NCBI GenBank assembly: GCA_026391855.1
Contig: JAPLDE010000071.1
Location: 102,048-143,322 of the forward strand
Reading direction: 5' to 3'
DNA: 41,275 nt
From: Bacteroidota bacterium
GTDB lineage: Bacteria > Bacteroidota > Bacteroidia > Bacteroidales > CAIXZF01
Both the position numbers and the translations under genes were made by a program. Below, one piece after another: positions 8,077 through 16,059 of the stretch (the stretch's first letter is position 1; each line of letters starts with the position of its first letter). The notes beneath the pieces were generated by a model. That model made no database searches and was not told the origin of the DNA. It saw only the letters and a list, made by a program, of their open reading frames with translations.

Positions 8077-9453
8077 ATGCAACTACCTTTTGCAGAGTCA
8101 TATAAGATCAAAATGGTTGAACCCCTTCGCCGCTCAACGCGCGAGGAAAGGGAGATCTGGATGAAGGAAGCCAGATATAATCTCTTCAACCTTAGCAGTG
8201 ATAAGGTATTTATTGACCTTCTGACGGATTCCGGAACCGGGGCCATGAGCGACAGGCAATGGTCAGCCATGATGATTGGCGATGAAAGCTATGCCGGGGC
8301 ATCTTCTTATTTCAGGCTGAAAAATGCCATCAGTGATCTGCTGGGATTCGAGTATTTTCTTCCGACTCACCAGGGAAGAGCAGCAGAAAATGTCCTTTTT
8401 TCCGTTCTGGTGAAAGAAGGCGATTTTGTCCCTGGAAATTCCCATTTCGATACCACCAAAGGGCATATCGAATTTCGCCGGGCAAAAGCGGTGGATTGTA
8501 CAATTAACGAGGCTTTTGACGTAACCTTGTACCACCCGTTCAAGGGTAATGTCGACCTGAACAAGCTCGAAGAATGCCTGAATGCCCATCCCAGAGAGAA
8601 GATCCCTTTTATCATTCTTACGGTGACATGTAATACCTCAGGCGGACAACCGGTTTCAATGAAAAACATGAGGGAGGTAAAGGAGCTTGGAAATAAGTAT
8701 GGCATACCTGTAGTGTTTGATGCGGCCAGGTTTGCTGAAAACGCTTATTTTATTAAAACCAGGGAGGAGGGATATAAGGATAAAACCATCCGGGAAATTG
8801 TGAAGGAAATGTTTTCCTATGCCGATTGCATGACCATGAGTGCCAAGAAGGATGCCATTGTTAACATGGGTGGTTTTATCGGTATGCGAAGCCAGGAAAT
8901 CTTCCGCCAGGCCAGTGTATTCAATATTATGTTTGAAGGATATCTCACTTACGGAGGGATGTCGGGCCGTGATATGAACGCCCTTGCCGAAGGATTATAT
9001 GAAGGGACCGAATTTGATTACCTCCAGACCCGCATTGGCCAGGTGGCATACCTGGGTGAAAGGCTGAAAAGTTTTGGTATCCAAAGCCAGGAACCCTTTG
9101 GCGGTCATGCGATCTTTGTTGATGCGGTGCACTTTTTGCCTAAGGTGCCCAGGGCGGAATATGTGGCCCAGACCTTAGGAGTGGAATTATTCATTGAAGC
9201 CGGTGTCAGGGCAGTGGAAATCGGCACCCTGCTGGCCGACCGTGACCCCATTACACGGATGGACCGTTATCCTGAACTGGAATTTCTCAGGCTGGCCATC
9301 CCGCGAAGGGTATATACCAATAACCATATGGATTACACGGCTGTTGCACTGGCCAATGTGTTCGAGAGAAGAGACAAAATTACCAGGGGTTTCCGCATTC
9401 TCCATGAAGCCCCCATCATGAGGCATTTTACCGTAGAACTCGAGAGGGCTTAA
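8077..9453 (+). CDS. tnaA: Tryptophanase (L-tryptophan indole-lyase)
   Basis: A PLP-dependent beta-eliminating lyase of 458 residues splitting L-tryptophan into indole, pyruvate and ammonia. The PLP lysine is in MSAKKDAIVNMGG. It belongs to the tryptophanase/tyrosine phenol-lyase family. Two positions favour tryptophanase: HFDTTKGH has Asp where tyrosine phenol-lyase has Thr (NMYFTTT), and AVEIGTLLADRDP has Ile where tyrosine phenol-lyase has the substrate-binding Arg (MERG). ATG at 8077 gives a normal N-terminus. It is followed nine bases later by a QueD-like gene. The roughly 270-base upstream gap holds a promoter-like box and a small ORF. Confidence 0.93.
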   Translation: MQLPFAESYKIKMVEPLRRSTREEREIWMKEARYNLFNLSSDKVFIDLLTDSGTGAMSDRQWSAMMIGDESYAGASSYFRLKNAISDLLGFEYFLPTHQGRAAENVLFSVLVKEGDFVPGNSHFDTTKGHIEFRRAKAVDCTINEAFDVTLYHPFKGNVDLNKLEECLNAHPREKIPFIILTVTCNTSGGQPVSMKNMREVKELGNKYGIPVVFDAARFAENAYFIKTREEGYKDKTIREIVKEMFSYADCMTMSAKKDAIVNMGGFIGMRSQEIFRQASVFNIMFEGYLTYGGMSGRDMNALAEGLYEGTEFDYLQTRIGQVAYLGERLKSFGIQSQEPFGGHAIFVDAVHFLPKVPRAEYVAQTLGVELFIEAGVRAVEIGTLLADRDPITRMDRYPELEFLRLAIPRRVYTNNHMDYTAVALANVFERRDKITRGFRILHEAPIMRHFTVELERA

Positions 9454-9462
9454 AAGGCTGCC

Positions 9463-9915
9463 ATGTCGAAAAGAATCAGGATTACAAAAGAATTTGGTTT
9501 TGAAATGGCCCATGCCCTGAAAGGTCATGACGGGCCTTGCCGGTTTATTCATGGTCACTCCTACGGTTTATCCGTTACTATTACTGGAATTCCCGAGGAA
9601 GATACTTCTTCACATAAACTTGGTATGGTGCTGGATTTCAGTGTGTTGAAAAAGATCGTCAAAGAGAACATTATCGATATTTTTGACCATGCCCTCGTAT
9701 TGAACCGGACTTCGCTTTTAGAAGAAAAGGATACCAGCCCTGAACTCTTTGAAAAATTACTGTTGGTTGATTATCAGCCCACCAGCGAGAATCTCCTGCT
9801 CGATTTTGTCGGCAGGATCCAGCCGCATTTACACCCCGGTGTCTGCCTGTACTCCATGAAAATAAGGGAAACAGCGACTTCCTATGCAGAATGGTTCGCG
9901 GAGGATAAAGAATAA
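9463..9915 (+). CDS. 6-carboxytetrahydropterin synthase / PTPS family (QueD-like)
   Basis: A 150-residue T-fold enzyme of the 6-pyruvoyl-tetrahydropterin synthase family; in bacteria the usual member is QueD of the queuosine pathway. The segment FEMAHALKGHDGPCRFIHGH shows the zinc-binding His residues and the Cys-x3-His-Gly-His catalytic motif. SENLLLDFVGRIQP and the late MKIRETATSYAEW (Glu of the pterin-binding site) also fit. It directly follows tnaA, possibly cotranscribed, though no functional link is obvious. QueD versus another PTPS paralogue cannot be settled here. Confidence 0.85.
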   Translation: MSKRIRITKEFGFEMAHALKGHDGPCRFIHGHSYGLSVTITGIPEEDTSSHKLGMVLDFSVLKKIVKENIIDIFDHALVLNRTSLLEEKDTSPELFEKLLLVDYQPTSENLLLDFVGRIQPHLHPGVCLYSMKIRETATSYAEWFAEDKE

Positions 9916-9994
9916 CCCATCTTAAACGGATTCAATTTTAGAAAATTTACGCCTGATTTTTTCAAAAAAATGTAAAAATTAGGGGTAATTTTTG

Positions 9995-10002
9995 TAATTT
10001 TG
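9995..10002 (+). promoter_or_regulatory. Candidate -7 box for DUF4143 ATPase
   Basis: TAATTTTG matches the Bacteroidota -7 consensus and lies only 14 bases before the ATG at 10017, implying a very short leader of under ten bases. The surrounding 100 bases are A/T-rich with no other gene. Confidence 0.45.
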
Positions 10003-10016
10003 AAAAAAATCCTTAA

Positions 10017-11261
10017 ATGCTTATTCCAAGACCAAAATATACTGAGGCCATTCTTAAAGCTTGGGACAGTTTACCTTTAGTTGTTCTGGCTGGTGCCAGA
10101 CAGGTTGGCAAGACATCCATTATGCAAATGCAGCATACTGAAGGGGAAAGGGTTTTCTTAAATGGTCAGAACCCTGACGTATCTGCGGTATTCCAGCGTT
10201 TTAGTGATCTGGAAGACTATCTTAAGATTCAGCTGAAAGGGAAAATTGAAGGCTTTTTATTTATTGATGAGTATCAATTTATCGGTGGAGTAGCCACCAT
10301 GCTAAAACTTCTGACAGACCAGTACGATCAACTGAAGATACTTTGCAGCGGTAGTTCCAGTCTCGATGTGCTGCAGAAAGTTGATGAATCACTGGCGGGA
10401 AGAGTAAGGATTATAGAGGTTTATTCATTGTCATTTGAGGAGTACCTGTTGTTTACTGATCCTGAATTGCATAAAAAATTCAATAGGTATCGGGCTGAAA
10501 CGCCTGATATAGTGGTAGATAAGACTATTTCAACTGAAGTTTGGAATTTTTTACGTTACGGAGGAATGCCCAGGATTGTCCTGCAGCAGGACCCTAAGGA
10601 AAAGGTGCTTCTTCTGGATGACATTTACAGAACATATCTTCTTCGTGATGTCAGAAGCTATGTCCGGTTCGAAGACACAATCGGTTTCAATAAACTTCTT
10701 CGGCTATTGTCACATCAAATAGGCAACCTATTGAACATCAATGAACTTTCAAGGTCGAGCGGACTTTCATACCCTAACTGTGAGGAATATCTCTCATTGC
10801 TGGAGCAAATGCATATTATTAAACGAATTGAACCATTTGCTTCCAACAAAAGAAAAGCATTGAGTAAAATGAAGAAAATTTATTTCGCCGATCTGGGGTT
10901 GAGGAATGCCATTGCAGCCCATTTTCCATCGGATGAAACTGATCAGATATCAGGACATCTGTTTGAAAATTTTGTTTTCCTCGAACTGAAAAAAACCTTT
11001 CCTTCCAACACCATCATTCAGTTTTATAGAACATACGACGAAACCGAAATTGACTTTATACTGAATGATTACCTTAAATTAATAAGCGTAGAAGTTAAAT
11101 TTAAAGACCTTGGTAAACCACTAGCGTTAGCAGCTTTAAAGAGATTCAACCTTGAACATAATGTAAACCAGAGCTTTGTGGTTAATAAGAGTTTTAACGG
11201 GGTCCATGAAGGGTTGTGGTACCTACCCGGGTATTTTACCGGCAAAATAGTCGGAGCTTGA
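10017..11261 (+). CDS. AAA ATPase with DUF4143 C-terminal domain
   Basis: A 414-residue protein of the widespread AAA_14/DUF4143 family. Walker A is GARQVGKTS, Walker B FLFIDEYQF, followed by a sensor-like LCSGSSSLDV. The C-terminal DUF4143 portion contains a restriction-endonuclease-like pattern, YDETEIDFIL...SVEVKF. These proteins are common as isolated accessory genes and their function is not established. It stands alone between queD-like and hydrolase genes, has its own promoter-like box, and its base composition is more A/T-rich than its neighbours, which suggests transfer. Its 3' end overlaps the convergent hydrolase by 39 bases. Confidence 0.88.
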   Translation: MLIPRPKYTEAILKAWDSLPLVVLAGARQVGKTSIMQMQHTEGERVFLNGQNPDVSAVFQRFSDLEDYLKIQLKGKIEGFLFIDEYQFIGGVATMLKLLTDQYDQLKILCSGSSSLDVLQKVDESLAGRVRIIEVYSLSFEEYLLFTDPELHKKFNRYRAETPDIVVDKTISTEVWNFLRYGGMPRIVLQQDPKEKVLLLDDIYRTYLLRDVRSYVRFEDTIGFNKLLRLLSHQIGNLLNINELSRSSGLSYPNCEEYLSLLEQMHIIKRIEPFASNKRKALSKMKKIYFADLGLRNAIAAHFPSDETDQISGHLFENFVFLELKKTFPSNTIIQFYRTYDETEIDFILNDYLKLISVEVKFKDLGKPLALAALKRFNLEHNVNQSFVVNKSFNGVHEGLWYLPGYFTGKIVGA

Positions 11262-12056
11262 GGACAAAAAATGACAGGTTTCGGTGAAGTTCCTCACAGT
11301 TCTCAGGGTAATATCCCTGGCTTCGAGAAAACCCATATGGGCGGCATTTCCCAGGAAAAGAACCTCTGAATGCTGGGGAAGTGACACCTGCTGGATGGCA
11401 AGATCGAAAGGAATTTTCTGGTCTTTCTTTCCCAGGATGAACAATACAGGAACCTTAGCTTCACTCAGTACATCAAGGCGGCTGGAACGACGCTTCATTC
11501 CTTCGGAAGCGGCAATAAGGCTTTCAGGAGAAAGCTTCTCGGCTTCTGACTGCATTTGCTTGATTTCTTTTGAAAACTTCTTACGGTTATGAGATGCAAA
11601 AAGCTCGGGGATAAAGTGATGCAGAAAATTGTACCTGTTTTCGCGGATGATCGAAATGGTCCGGTCGCGGTTCTCCCTGGCAACGGGTGTGTCCTCCATT
11701 GCCTGTGAATGAAACAGCCCGAAACCCTGTAACATAGAAGAATATTTAGCGGCAAAGCTCAGGGTCACATAGCCTCCCATCGAATGGCCGATCATCACGC
11801 ATTTCTTTATTTTCAACTGGTGAAGCAGTGAATGAACAGCTTCGGCTATAGATTCCATGGTATGGACCGCTCCCAGGTTATCACTTGTGCCATGACCCGG
11901 AAGGTCCATCCGGATCAAACGGAAGGATTCCCGGAGTTCGGTAGTGAAATCATCCCAGATATCCAGGTTTTCAATAAATCCGTGCAGCAGGACCAATACC
12001 TGTCCTTTACCATCATCTTTATAGTGAAGATTGTTCCCCTGGAAAAGAAACTTCAT
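11223..12056 (-). CDS. Alpha/beta-fold hydrolase
   Basis: An alpha/beta hydrolase of about 277 residues. Visible are the oxyanion-region LVLLHGFIENLDIWDDF, the nucleophile elbow GHSMGG (Ser), KVPVLFILGKKDQKIPF carrying the likely Asp, and the final His in NAAHMGFLEA. The substrate is unknown. I chose ATG at 12056 over the upstream in-frame start at 12101, because it leaves four bases after the aminopeptidase stop, whereas the longer start would overlap that gene. It is therefore probably cotranscribed with aminopeptidase P. The 3' end overlaps the convergent ATPase gene. Confidence 0.85.
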   Translation of the reverse strand: MKFLFQGNNLHYKDDGKGQVLVLLHGFIENLDIWDDFTTELRESFRLIRMDLPGHGTSDNLGAVHTMESIAEAVHSLLHQLKIKKCVMIGHSMGGYVTLSFAAKYSSMLQGFGLFHSQAMEDTPVARENRDRTISIIRENRYNFLHHFIPELFASHNRKKFSKEIKQMQSEAEKLSPESLIAASEGMKRRSSRLDVLSEAKVPVLFILGKKDQKIPFDLAIQQVSLPQHSEVLFLGNAAHMGFLEARDITLRTVRNFTETCHFLSSSSDYFAGKIPG

Positions 12057-12060
12057 CGGT

Positions 12061-13353
12061 TCATCTTTTAGCCATTCGTTCTTCAATATCACCGATCTCA
12101 ACAGGAATATCAGCCATCAGGTCAACCGGACCGTTTTCCGTGATCAGGATGTCATTTTCAATCCGTATCCCGATACCTTCATCCATAATATAAATACCTG
12201 GTTCACAGGTAAATATCATACCAGGCTCAAAAACTTGCTGCTTAAAGCCCAGGTCATGCACATCCAGACCCATAAAATGGGATGTGCCATGGGGATAATA
12301 CTTAAAGTACATGGGTTTGGCAGGGTCCTGGTTTTTAACGTCATCGGCAGTAAAAAGACCCAATTTGATCAGCTCACCTTCCATTATCTTGCAGACTTCG
12401 GCATGTAAGGCATCGAGGGTGGTGCCGCAAACCATCAGCTTTATGGCCTGTTTCTGAACCCTTAGGCAGGCTGAATAAACCTCCTTCTGACGTTTGTTGA
12501 AAAGTCCGTTAACCGGTATGGTACGGGAAAGATCACTGGAGTAATTAGCATATTCGGCGCCGATATCGAGAAGCAGCAGGTCGCCATCCTTACATTCCCG
12601 GTTGTTCTCTTCATAATGCAGGATACAGGCGCTGGCCCCGGAGGCAACGATGGGGTAAAAGGCATGGGCGTCGGAACGGTTGCGGATGAATTCATGGACA
12701 AGCTCAGCTTCCACTTCATGTTCCATGACGCCTGGTTTTACAAAGGCAAGTAACCGGTTGAAAGCCTTGGCGGTGATCCCGATGGCTGTTTTTGTGAGTT
12801 CGATCTCAAACGACGACTTAATAGTCCTGAGTTGTGCCATGATAGGGGCTGACCGTTTGTATGAATGGTAAGGGAACTGGCTCTGTAGTTCCTTGCCCAT
12901 CCTGAGGTTACGGTAAGGGACTCCGTTGAATGAACGGATATGTTCGTTGGAGTTCAGGTAAACATGGTCAACATTGGCCATCAGGTCTCTCATCACCGAT
13001 TCATAGCTGTCGAGCCAGAGGACGGTTTTTATGCCCGAAGTGGTGGTGGCCTCCTCTTTGGTATATTTATGTCCTTCCCAAACAGCAATATGTTCATTGG
13101 TCTCCCTCAGGAAAAGGATCTCCCGGTATTTCTCGATTCGGCATTCAGGGTAAATGACCAGTATCGACTGCTCCTGGTCTATCCCGCTAAGGTAAAACAG
13201 GTCGGCGTTTTGCCTGAAAAGGAAAGTCTGGTCACCGCTTCTTGGATTTTCATCGTTTGAAAAGAAAACAGCCATCGAATTGGGCAGTAACTGCCTTACA
13301 AACCTTTCACGGTTCTGGATAAAAAGTTGAGAATTTAAGGGCAAGTATTTCAT
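12061..13353 (-). CDS. pepP: Xaa-Pro aminopeptidase (aminopeptidase P, M24B)
   Basis: A metal-dependent aminopeptidase P of about 430 residues that removes N-terminal residues preceding proline. The N-terminal creatinase-like domain (AVFFSNDENPRSGDQTFLFRQ) precedes a pita-bread fold. Metal ligands are visible in LLLLDIGAEYANYSSDLSRT (two Asp), the HGTSHFMGLDVHD His motif, the FTCEPGIY Glu and the GIRIENDILIT Glu. ATG at 13353 gives MKYLPLNSQLFIQNR and is preferred over the upstream TTG at 13380. It is divergent from sdhC and is followed four bases later by the hydrolase. Confidence 0.93.
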   Translation of the reverse strand: MKYLPLNSQLFIQNRERFVRQLLPNSMAVFFSNDENPRSGDQTFLFRQNADLFYLSGIDQEQSILVIYPECRIEKYREILFLRETNEHIAVWEGHKYTKEEATTTSGIKTVLWLDSYESVMRDLMANVDHVYLNSNEHIRSFNGVPYRNLRMGKELQSQFPYHSYKRSAPIMAQLRTIKSSFEIELTKTAIGITAKAFNRLLAFVKPGVMEHEVEAELVHEFIRNRSDAHAFYPIVASGASACILHYEENNRECKDGDLLLLDIGAEYANYSSDLSRTIPVNGLFNKRQKEVYSACLRVQKQAIKLMVCGTTLDALHAEVCKIMEGELIKLGLFTADDVKNQDPAKPMYFKYYPHGTSHFMGLDVHDLGFKQQVFEPGMIFTCEPGIYIMDEGIGIRIENDILITENGPVDLMADIPVEIGDIEERMAKR

Positions 13354-13421
13354 AATCAGTCTTTTGTTATTTGAAATCAATAAAAATATTTAAACACTAT
13401 TGGTAAAAATCACGAATAAGC

Positions 13422-13429
13422 TACATTTG
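13422..13429 (+). promoter_or_regulatory. Candidate promoter for sdhC
   Basis: TACATTTG matches TAnnTTTG, with ATTG at 13399-13402 as a partial -33 element 19 bases upstream. The sdhC start is at 13498. Confidence 0.5.
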
Positions 13430-13497
13430 CTTACGGTTTCACAAACCTAACAGAATTTTCTTTTCTATAGTCAAGATTTTGAAAATTGTAACAGATC

Positions 13498-14160
13498 ATG
13501 GCAAGTAATTGGTACAAACTCTCTTCCATCGCAAAAAAGATCTACACGGCTGCTGCCGGCTTGTTTCTTATCATTTTCCTGGTGGTCCACCTGAGCATTA
13601 ACCTTTGTCTTCTCCGCAGTGATGGCGGAGAATGGTTTACCGCGGCAGCCACATTCATGAGCAACAACTATATAGTGAAGGTTTTTGAGGTTTTCCTTTT
13701 CGCTGGTTTTATCCTTCATATTTTATTGGGGATTATTATCCAGATCCAGAACTGGTTTGCCCGGCCGCACCGGTATAAGGTAGAAGGATATTCCCATACT
13801 TCATTTTTCTCCAAGTTCATGATCCACACAGGTATCATCATTTTCATCTTCCTGTGTATTCACATGACCAACTTTTATTTTGTAAAGCTCGGTTGGTCCC
13901 CGGTCCCCGACGGCGCCGCCGATAAGCATGATTTTTACGGTATGGCCGACTTACTGTTCTCCAATGCCAATTATGCCGTATTATATATTGTATTCATGAT
14001 CTTCCTGGGTTTCCACCTCAACCATGCCTTTCAGTCGGCCTTCCAAACTCTTGGTCTGGTACACAATAAGTATACTCCTTTCATCAAATTCTGCGGGCAC
14101 GTTTACTCTATCATCGTTCCGATGGGCTTTATCGTGATTCCTTTGTCCTATTTGCTGTAG
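13498..14160 (+). CDS. sdhC: Succinate dehydrogenase/fumarate reductase cytochrome b subunit
   Basis: A 220-residue integral membrane protein of the B-type (single polypeptide, di-heme) cytochrome b family typical of Bacteroidota and Campylobacterota. About five hydrophobic helices are seen, with candidate axial His in VVHLSINL, GFILHILLG, FLCIHMTN and LGFHLNHAFQ. It would anchor SdhA/SdhB and pass electrons between quinone and the flavoprotein. In Bacteroidota it is normally followed by sdhA and sdhB; here the next genes are a thioredoxin-like protein and panC. The stop is followed by non-coding sequence containing CTTGC-AGG-GCAAG, with no trace of sdhA. Confidence 0.9.
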   Translation: MASNWYKLSSIAKKIYTAAAGLFLIIFLVVHLSINLCLLRSDGGEWFTAAATFMSNNYIVKVFEVFLFAGFILHILLGIIIQIQNWFARPHRYKVEGYSHTSFFSKFMIHTGIIIFIFLCIHMTNFYFVKLGWSPVPDGAADKHDFYGMADLLFSNANYAVLYIVFMIFLGFHLNHAFQSAFQTLGLVHNKYTPFIKFCGHVYSIIVPMGFIVIPLSYLL

Positions 14161-14264
14161 TATTTCATTCTGGCCTTCTCGCCCACCCGCGGTTATTCAG
14201 ATAGTGCCCTTGCAGGGCAAGTAGTAAGTATTTGAATGTTATTACCTTTACCAAAATTTTCCCG

Positions 14265-14786
14265 ATGAAAAGGCTGTTTCTCCTTATTCTTCTGATAGCT
14301 TCTGTATCAATTACCTATGGACAGGAGAAAAATAAAATAGTAACCGACCCGAAAAAGAACAAACCAATGCTGGTGGGTAGTTGTTCTATGAATGCGATAA
14401 AGAAAGACAGCTTTAAAATTTGGTACGATAAGGAATATATTGATTATAAGGTAGATACGAAAACGCTGGACCAGTTGAAGGGTCAGTGGAGAGATGTAAC
14501 CATAACCATCGTCATGGGAACCTGGTGTGGTGACAGCCGCAGGGAAGTCCCCAGGTTTTATAAGATTTTGGAATATGCCAAATTCAAAAAGAAACGGATG
14601 AAAGTCATTTGTGTCGACAGGGAAAAAAAAGCCGCGGATATTGATATCAGTCAGTTGAACATTCAGTATGTACCTACCATTATTATATACAGGGGAGGGG
14701 CAGAGATGGGTAGGATCATTGAAAGCCCGAAGGAAACCCTTGAAAAGGACCTTTCCCGTTTTGTTGGGTTGGCAGAGAATAAATAG
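14265..14786 (+). CDS. Exported thioredoxin-fold protein
   Basis: A protein of 173 residues with a clear signal peptide (MKRLFLLILLIASVSITYG) and a thioredoxin-like fold. The active-site region reads GTWCGDSRREVPRF, so the second Cys of CxxC is replaced by Ser and only one redox Cys remains. The cis-Pro motif is QYVPTIIIY. ATG at 14265 is chosen because it begins the signal peptide; the upstream in-frame start at 14232 would put extra residues before it. Such single-Cys proteins may act in monothiol exchange or be structural. It probably works in the periplasm. Confidence 0.8.
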   Translation: MKRLFLLILLIASVSITYGQEKNKIVTDPKKNKPMLVGSCSMNAIKKDSFKIWYDKEYIDYKVDTKTLDQLKGQWRDVTITIVMGTWCGDSRREVPRFYKILEYAKFKKKRMKVICVDREKKAADIDISQLNIQYVPTIIIYRGGAEMGRIIESPKETLEKDLSRFVGLAENK

Positions 14787-14850
14787 TAAAGTATTGACTG
14801 TCAGAAATATAACAATTAATTTTTACAATTTAAATCGAAATTCAGAAAAT

Positions 14851-15693
14851 ATGAAAATTTTTGAGAAGATCGGACCTTTGCTAACTTACCTTGAAGAGGT
14901 AAGAAAAGAGGGTAAAAGTATTGGTTTTGTTCCCACCATGGGGGCGCTGCATGAGGGTCATATGTCGCTGGTCCGGAGATCGAAAATGGTCAACGGTTCA
15001 ACAGTTTGCAGCATTTTTGTAAACCCTGTCCAGTTCAACAACCCGGTGGACCTGGAAAAGTACCCGCGCCCCCTTGATGAAGACATCAGCCTTCTGGAAA
15101 AGGAAGGATGTGATGCGCTTTTTGTGCCGGATGAAAAGGAAGTATACCCTGAACCGGTTACGGAAACCTTTGATTTTGGTGATTTGGACCAGGTGATGGA
15201 AGGTCATTTCCGGCCGGGTCATTTCAACGGGGTGGCCATTGTGGTGAAACGATTTTTTGAGATTGTTGCCCCTGACAGGGCCTATTTCGGGGAGAAGGAT
15301 TATCAGCAGCTGCTGATAATCAGGGAGATGGTGAAACAAACGGGCCTTCCGGTCAGGATTATTCCCATTCCCACGGTCAGGGAGGCCGGCGGATTGGCCA
15401 TGAGTTCCCGGAACCGGCGGTTGTTGCCGGAAATGCGTTCACAGGCTTCTGTCATCTATAAAGCCTTGTGCGGGGTAAAAGAAAAAGTGGAGACCCATAC
15501 ACTCGAAGAGGCCAGAAAATGGGCATTGGAAAAGATTGAATCTGTTCCCGGTTTTAAAGTTGAGTATTTCGTGATCGCAGATGACCGCTTCCTCCGGACG
15601 GCAACGACATGGGATGATTTTTCTTCGCTTGTTGCCTGTACGGCAGTATGGGCAGGTGAAGTGAGACTGATTGATAATATGCTGATTGTTTAG
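14851..15693 (+). CDS. panC: Pantothenate synthetase
   Basis: ATP-dependent condensation of pantoate and beta-alanine to pantothenate, 280 residues. Diagnostic segments are FVPTMGALHEGHMSLV (HxGH nucleotide-binding motif), FVNPVQFN, RPGHFNGVAIVVKR, YFGEKDYQQLLIIR and the KMSKS-like MSSRNRRL. ATG at 14851 gives the canonical N-terminus; a longer open frame begins inside the thioredoxin gene and is rejected. panD follows 15 bases downstream, giving a two-gene pantothenate operon. Confidence 0.96.
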   Translation: MKIFEKIGPLLTYLEEVRKEGKSIGFVPTMGALHEGHMSLVRRSKMVNGSTVCSIFVNPVQFNNPVDLEKYPRPLDEDISLLEKEGCDALFVPDEKEVYPEPVTETFDFGDLDQVMEGHFRPGHFNGVAIVVKRFFEIVAPDRAYFGEKDYQQLLIIREMVKQTGLPVRIIPIPTVREAGGLAMSSRNRRLLPEMRSQASVIYKALCGVKEKVETHTLEEARKWALEKIESVPGFKVEYFVIADDRFLRTATTWDDFSSLVACTAVWAGEVRLIDNMLIV

Positions 15694-15708
15694 TAGTTTT
15701 GCGACGTC

Positions 15709-16056
15709 ATGATGATTGAAGTGTTAAAATCAAAAATACACCGGGCCACCCTTACCCAGGCCAACCTGAATTACATGGGTAGTCTTGGTGTTGATGAAGC
15801 ACTGATGGAGGCTGCCAATCTCATTGAGTTTGAAAAAATCCATGTGTTGAATATCAATAATGGTGAGAGGCTCGTTACCTATGTGATCAAAGCGCCCCGA
15901 GGGTCGGGGATCATCTCCCTCAACGGGGCGGCTGCCAGGAAAGGAATGGTGGGTGACCTGGTGATCATTGCCGCCTACGGAACGATAGATGCCGAAGAGG
16001 CCAAAAATTTTAAACCCAGTGTCGTTGTCCCGGATAACCACAATAAACTGCCCTAA
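15709..16056 (+). CDS. panD: Aspartate 1-decarboxylase
   Basis: A pyruvoyl-dependent enzyme of 115 residues making beta-alanine, the partner substrate of PanC. The self-cleavage Gly-Ser is visible in [11 protein letters not shown]; Ser becomes the pyruvoyl group. [31 protein letters not shown] and [10 protein letters not shown] are family motifs. Two tandem ATGs (15709, 15712) could start it. The membrane-protein gene begins three bases after its stop. Confidence 0.95.
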   Translation: MMIEVLKSKIHRATLTQANLNYMGSLGVDEALMEAANLIEFEKIHVLNINNGERLVTYVIKAPRGSGIISLNGAAARKGMVGDLVIIAAYGTIDAEEAKNFKPSVVVPDNHNKLP

Positions 16057-16059
16057 AAG

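Noticed and set aside
8077..9453. Tyrosine phenol-lyase as the identity of the PLP lyase.
   Set aside because: The Thr and Arg that mark tyrosine phenol-lyase are Asp and Ile here, as in tryptophanase.
14161..14264. A small RNA in the gap after sdhC, suggested by CTTGC-AGG-GCAAG.
   Set aside because: The stem is only five bases, has no T-tract, and no promoter box matches fully.
14668..14850. Extended N-terminus for PanC from an upstream start.
   Set aside because: It would overlap the thioredoxin-like gene by over 100 bases, and ATG 14851 gives the normal PanC N-terminus.
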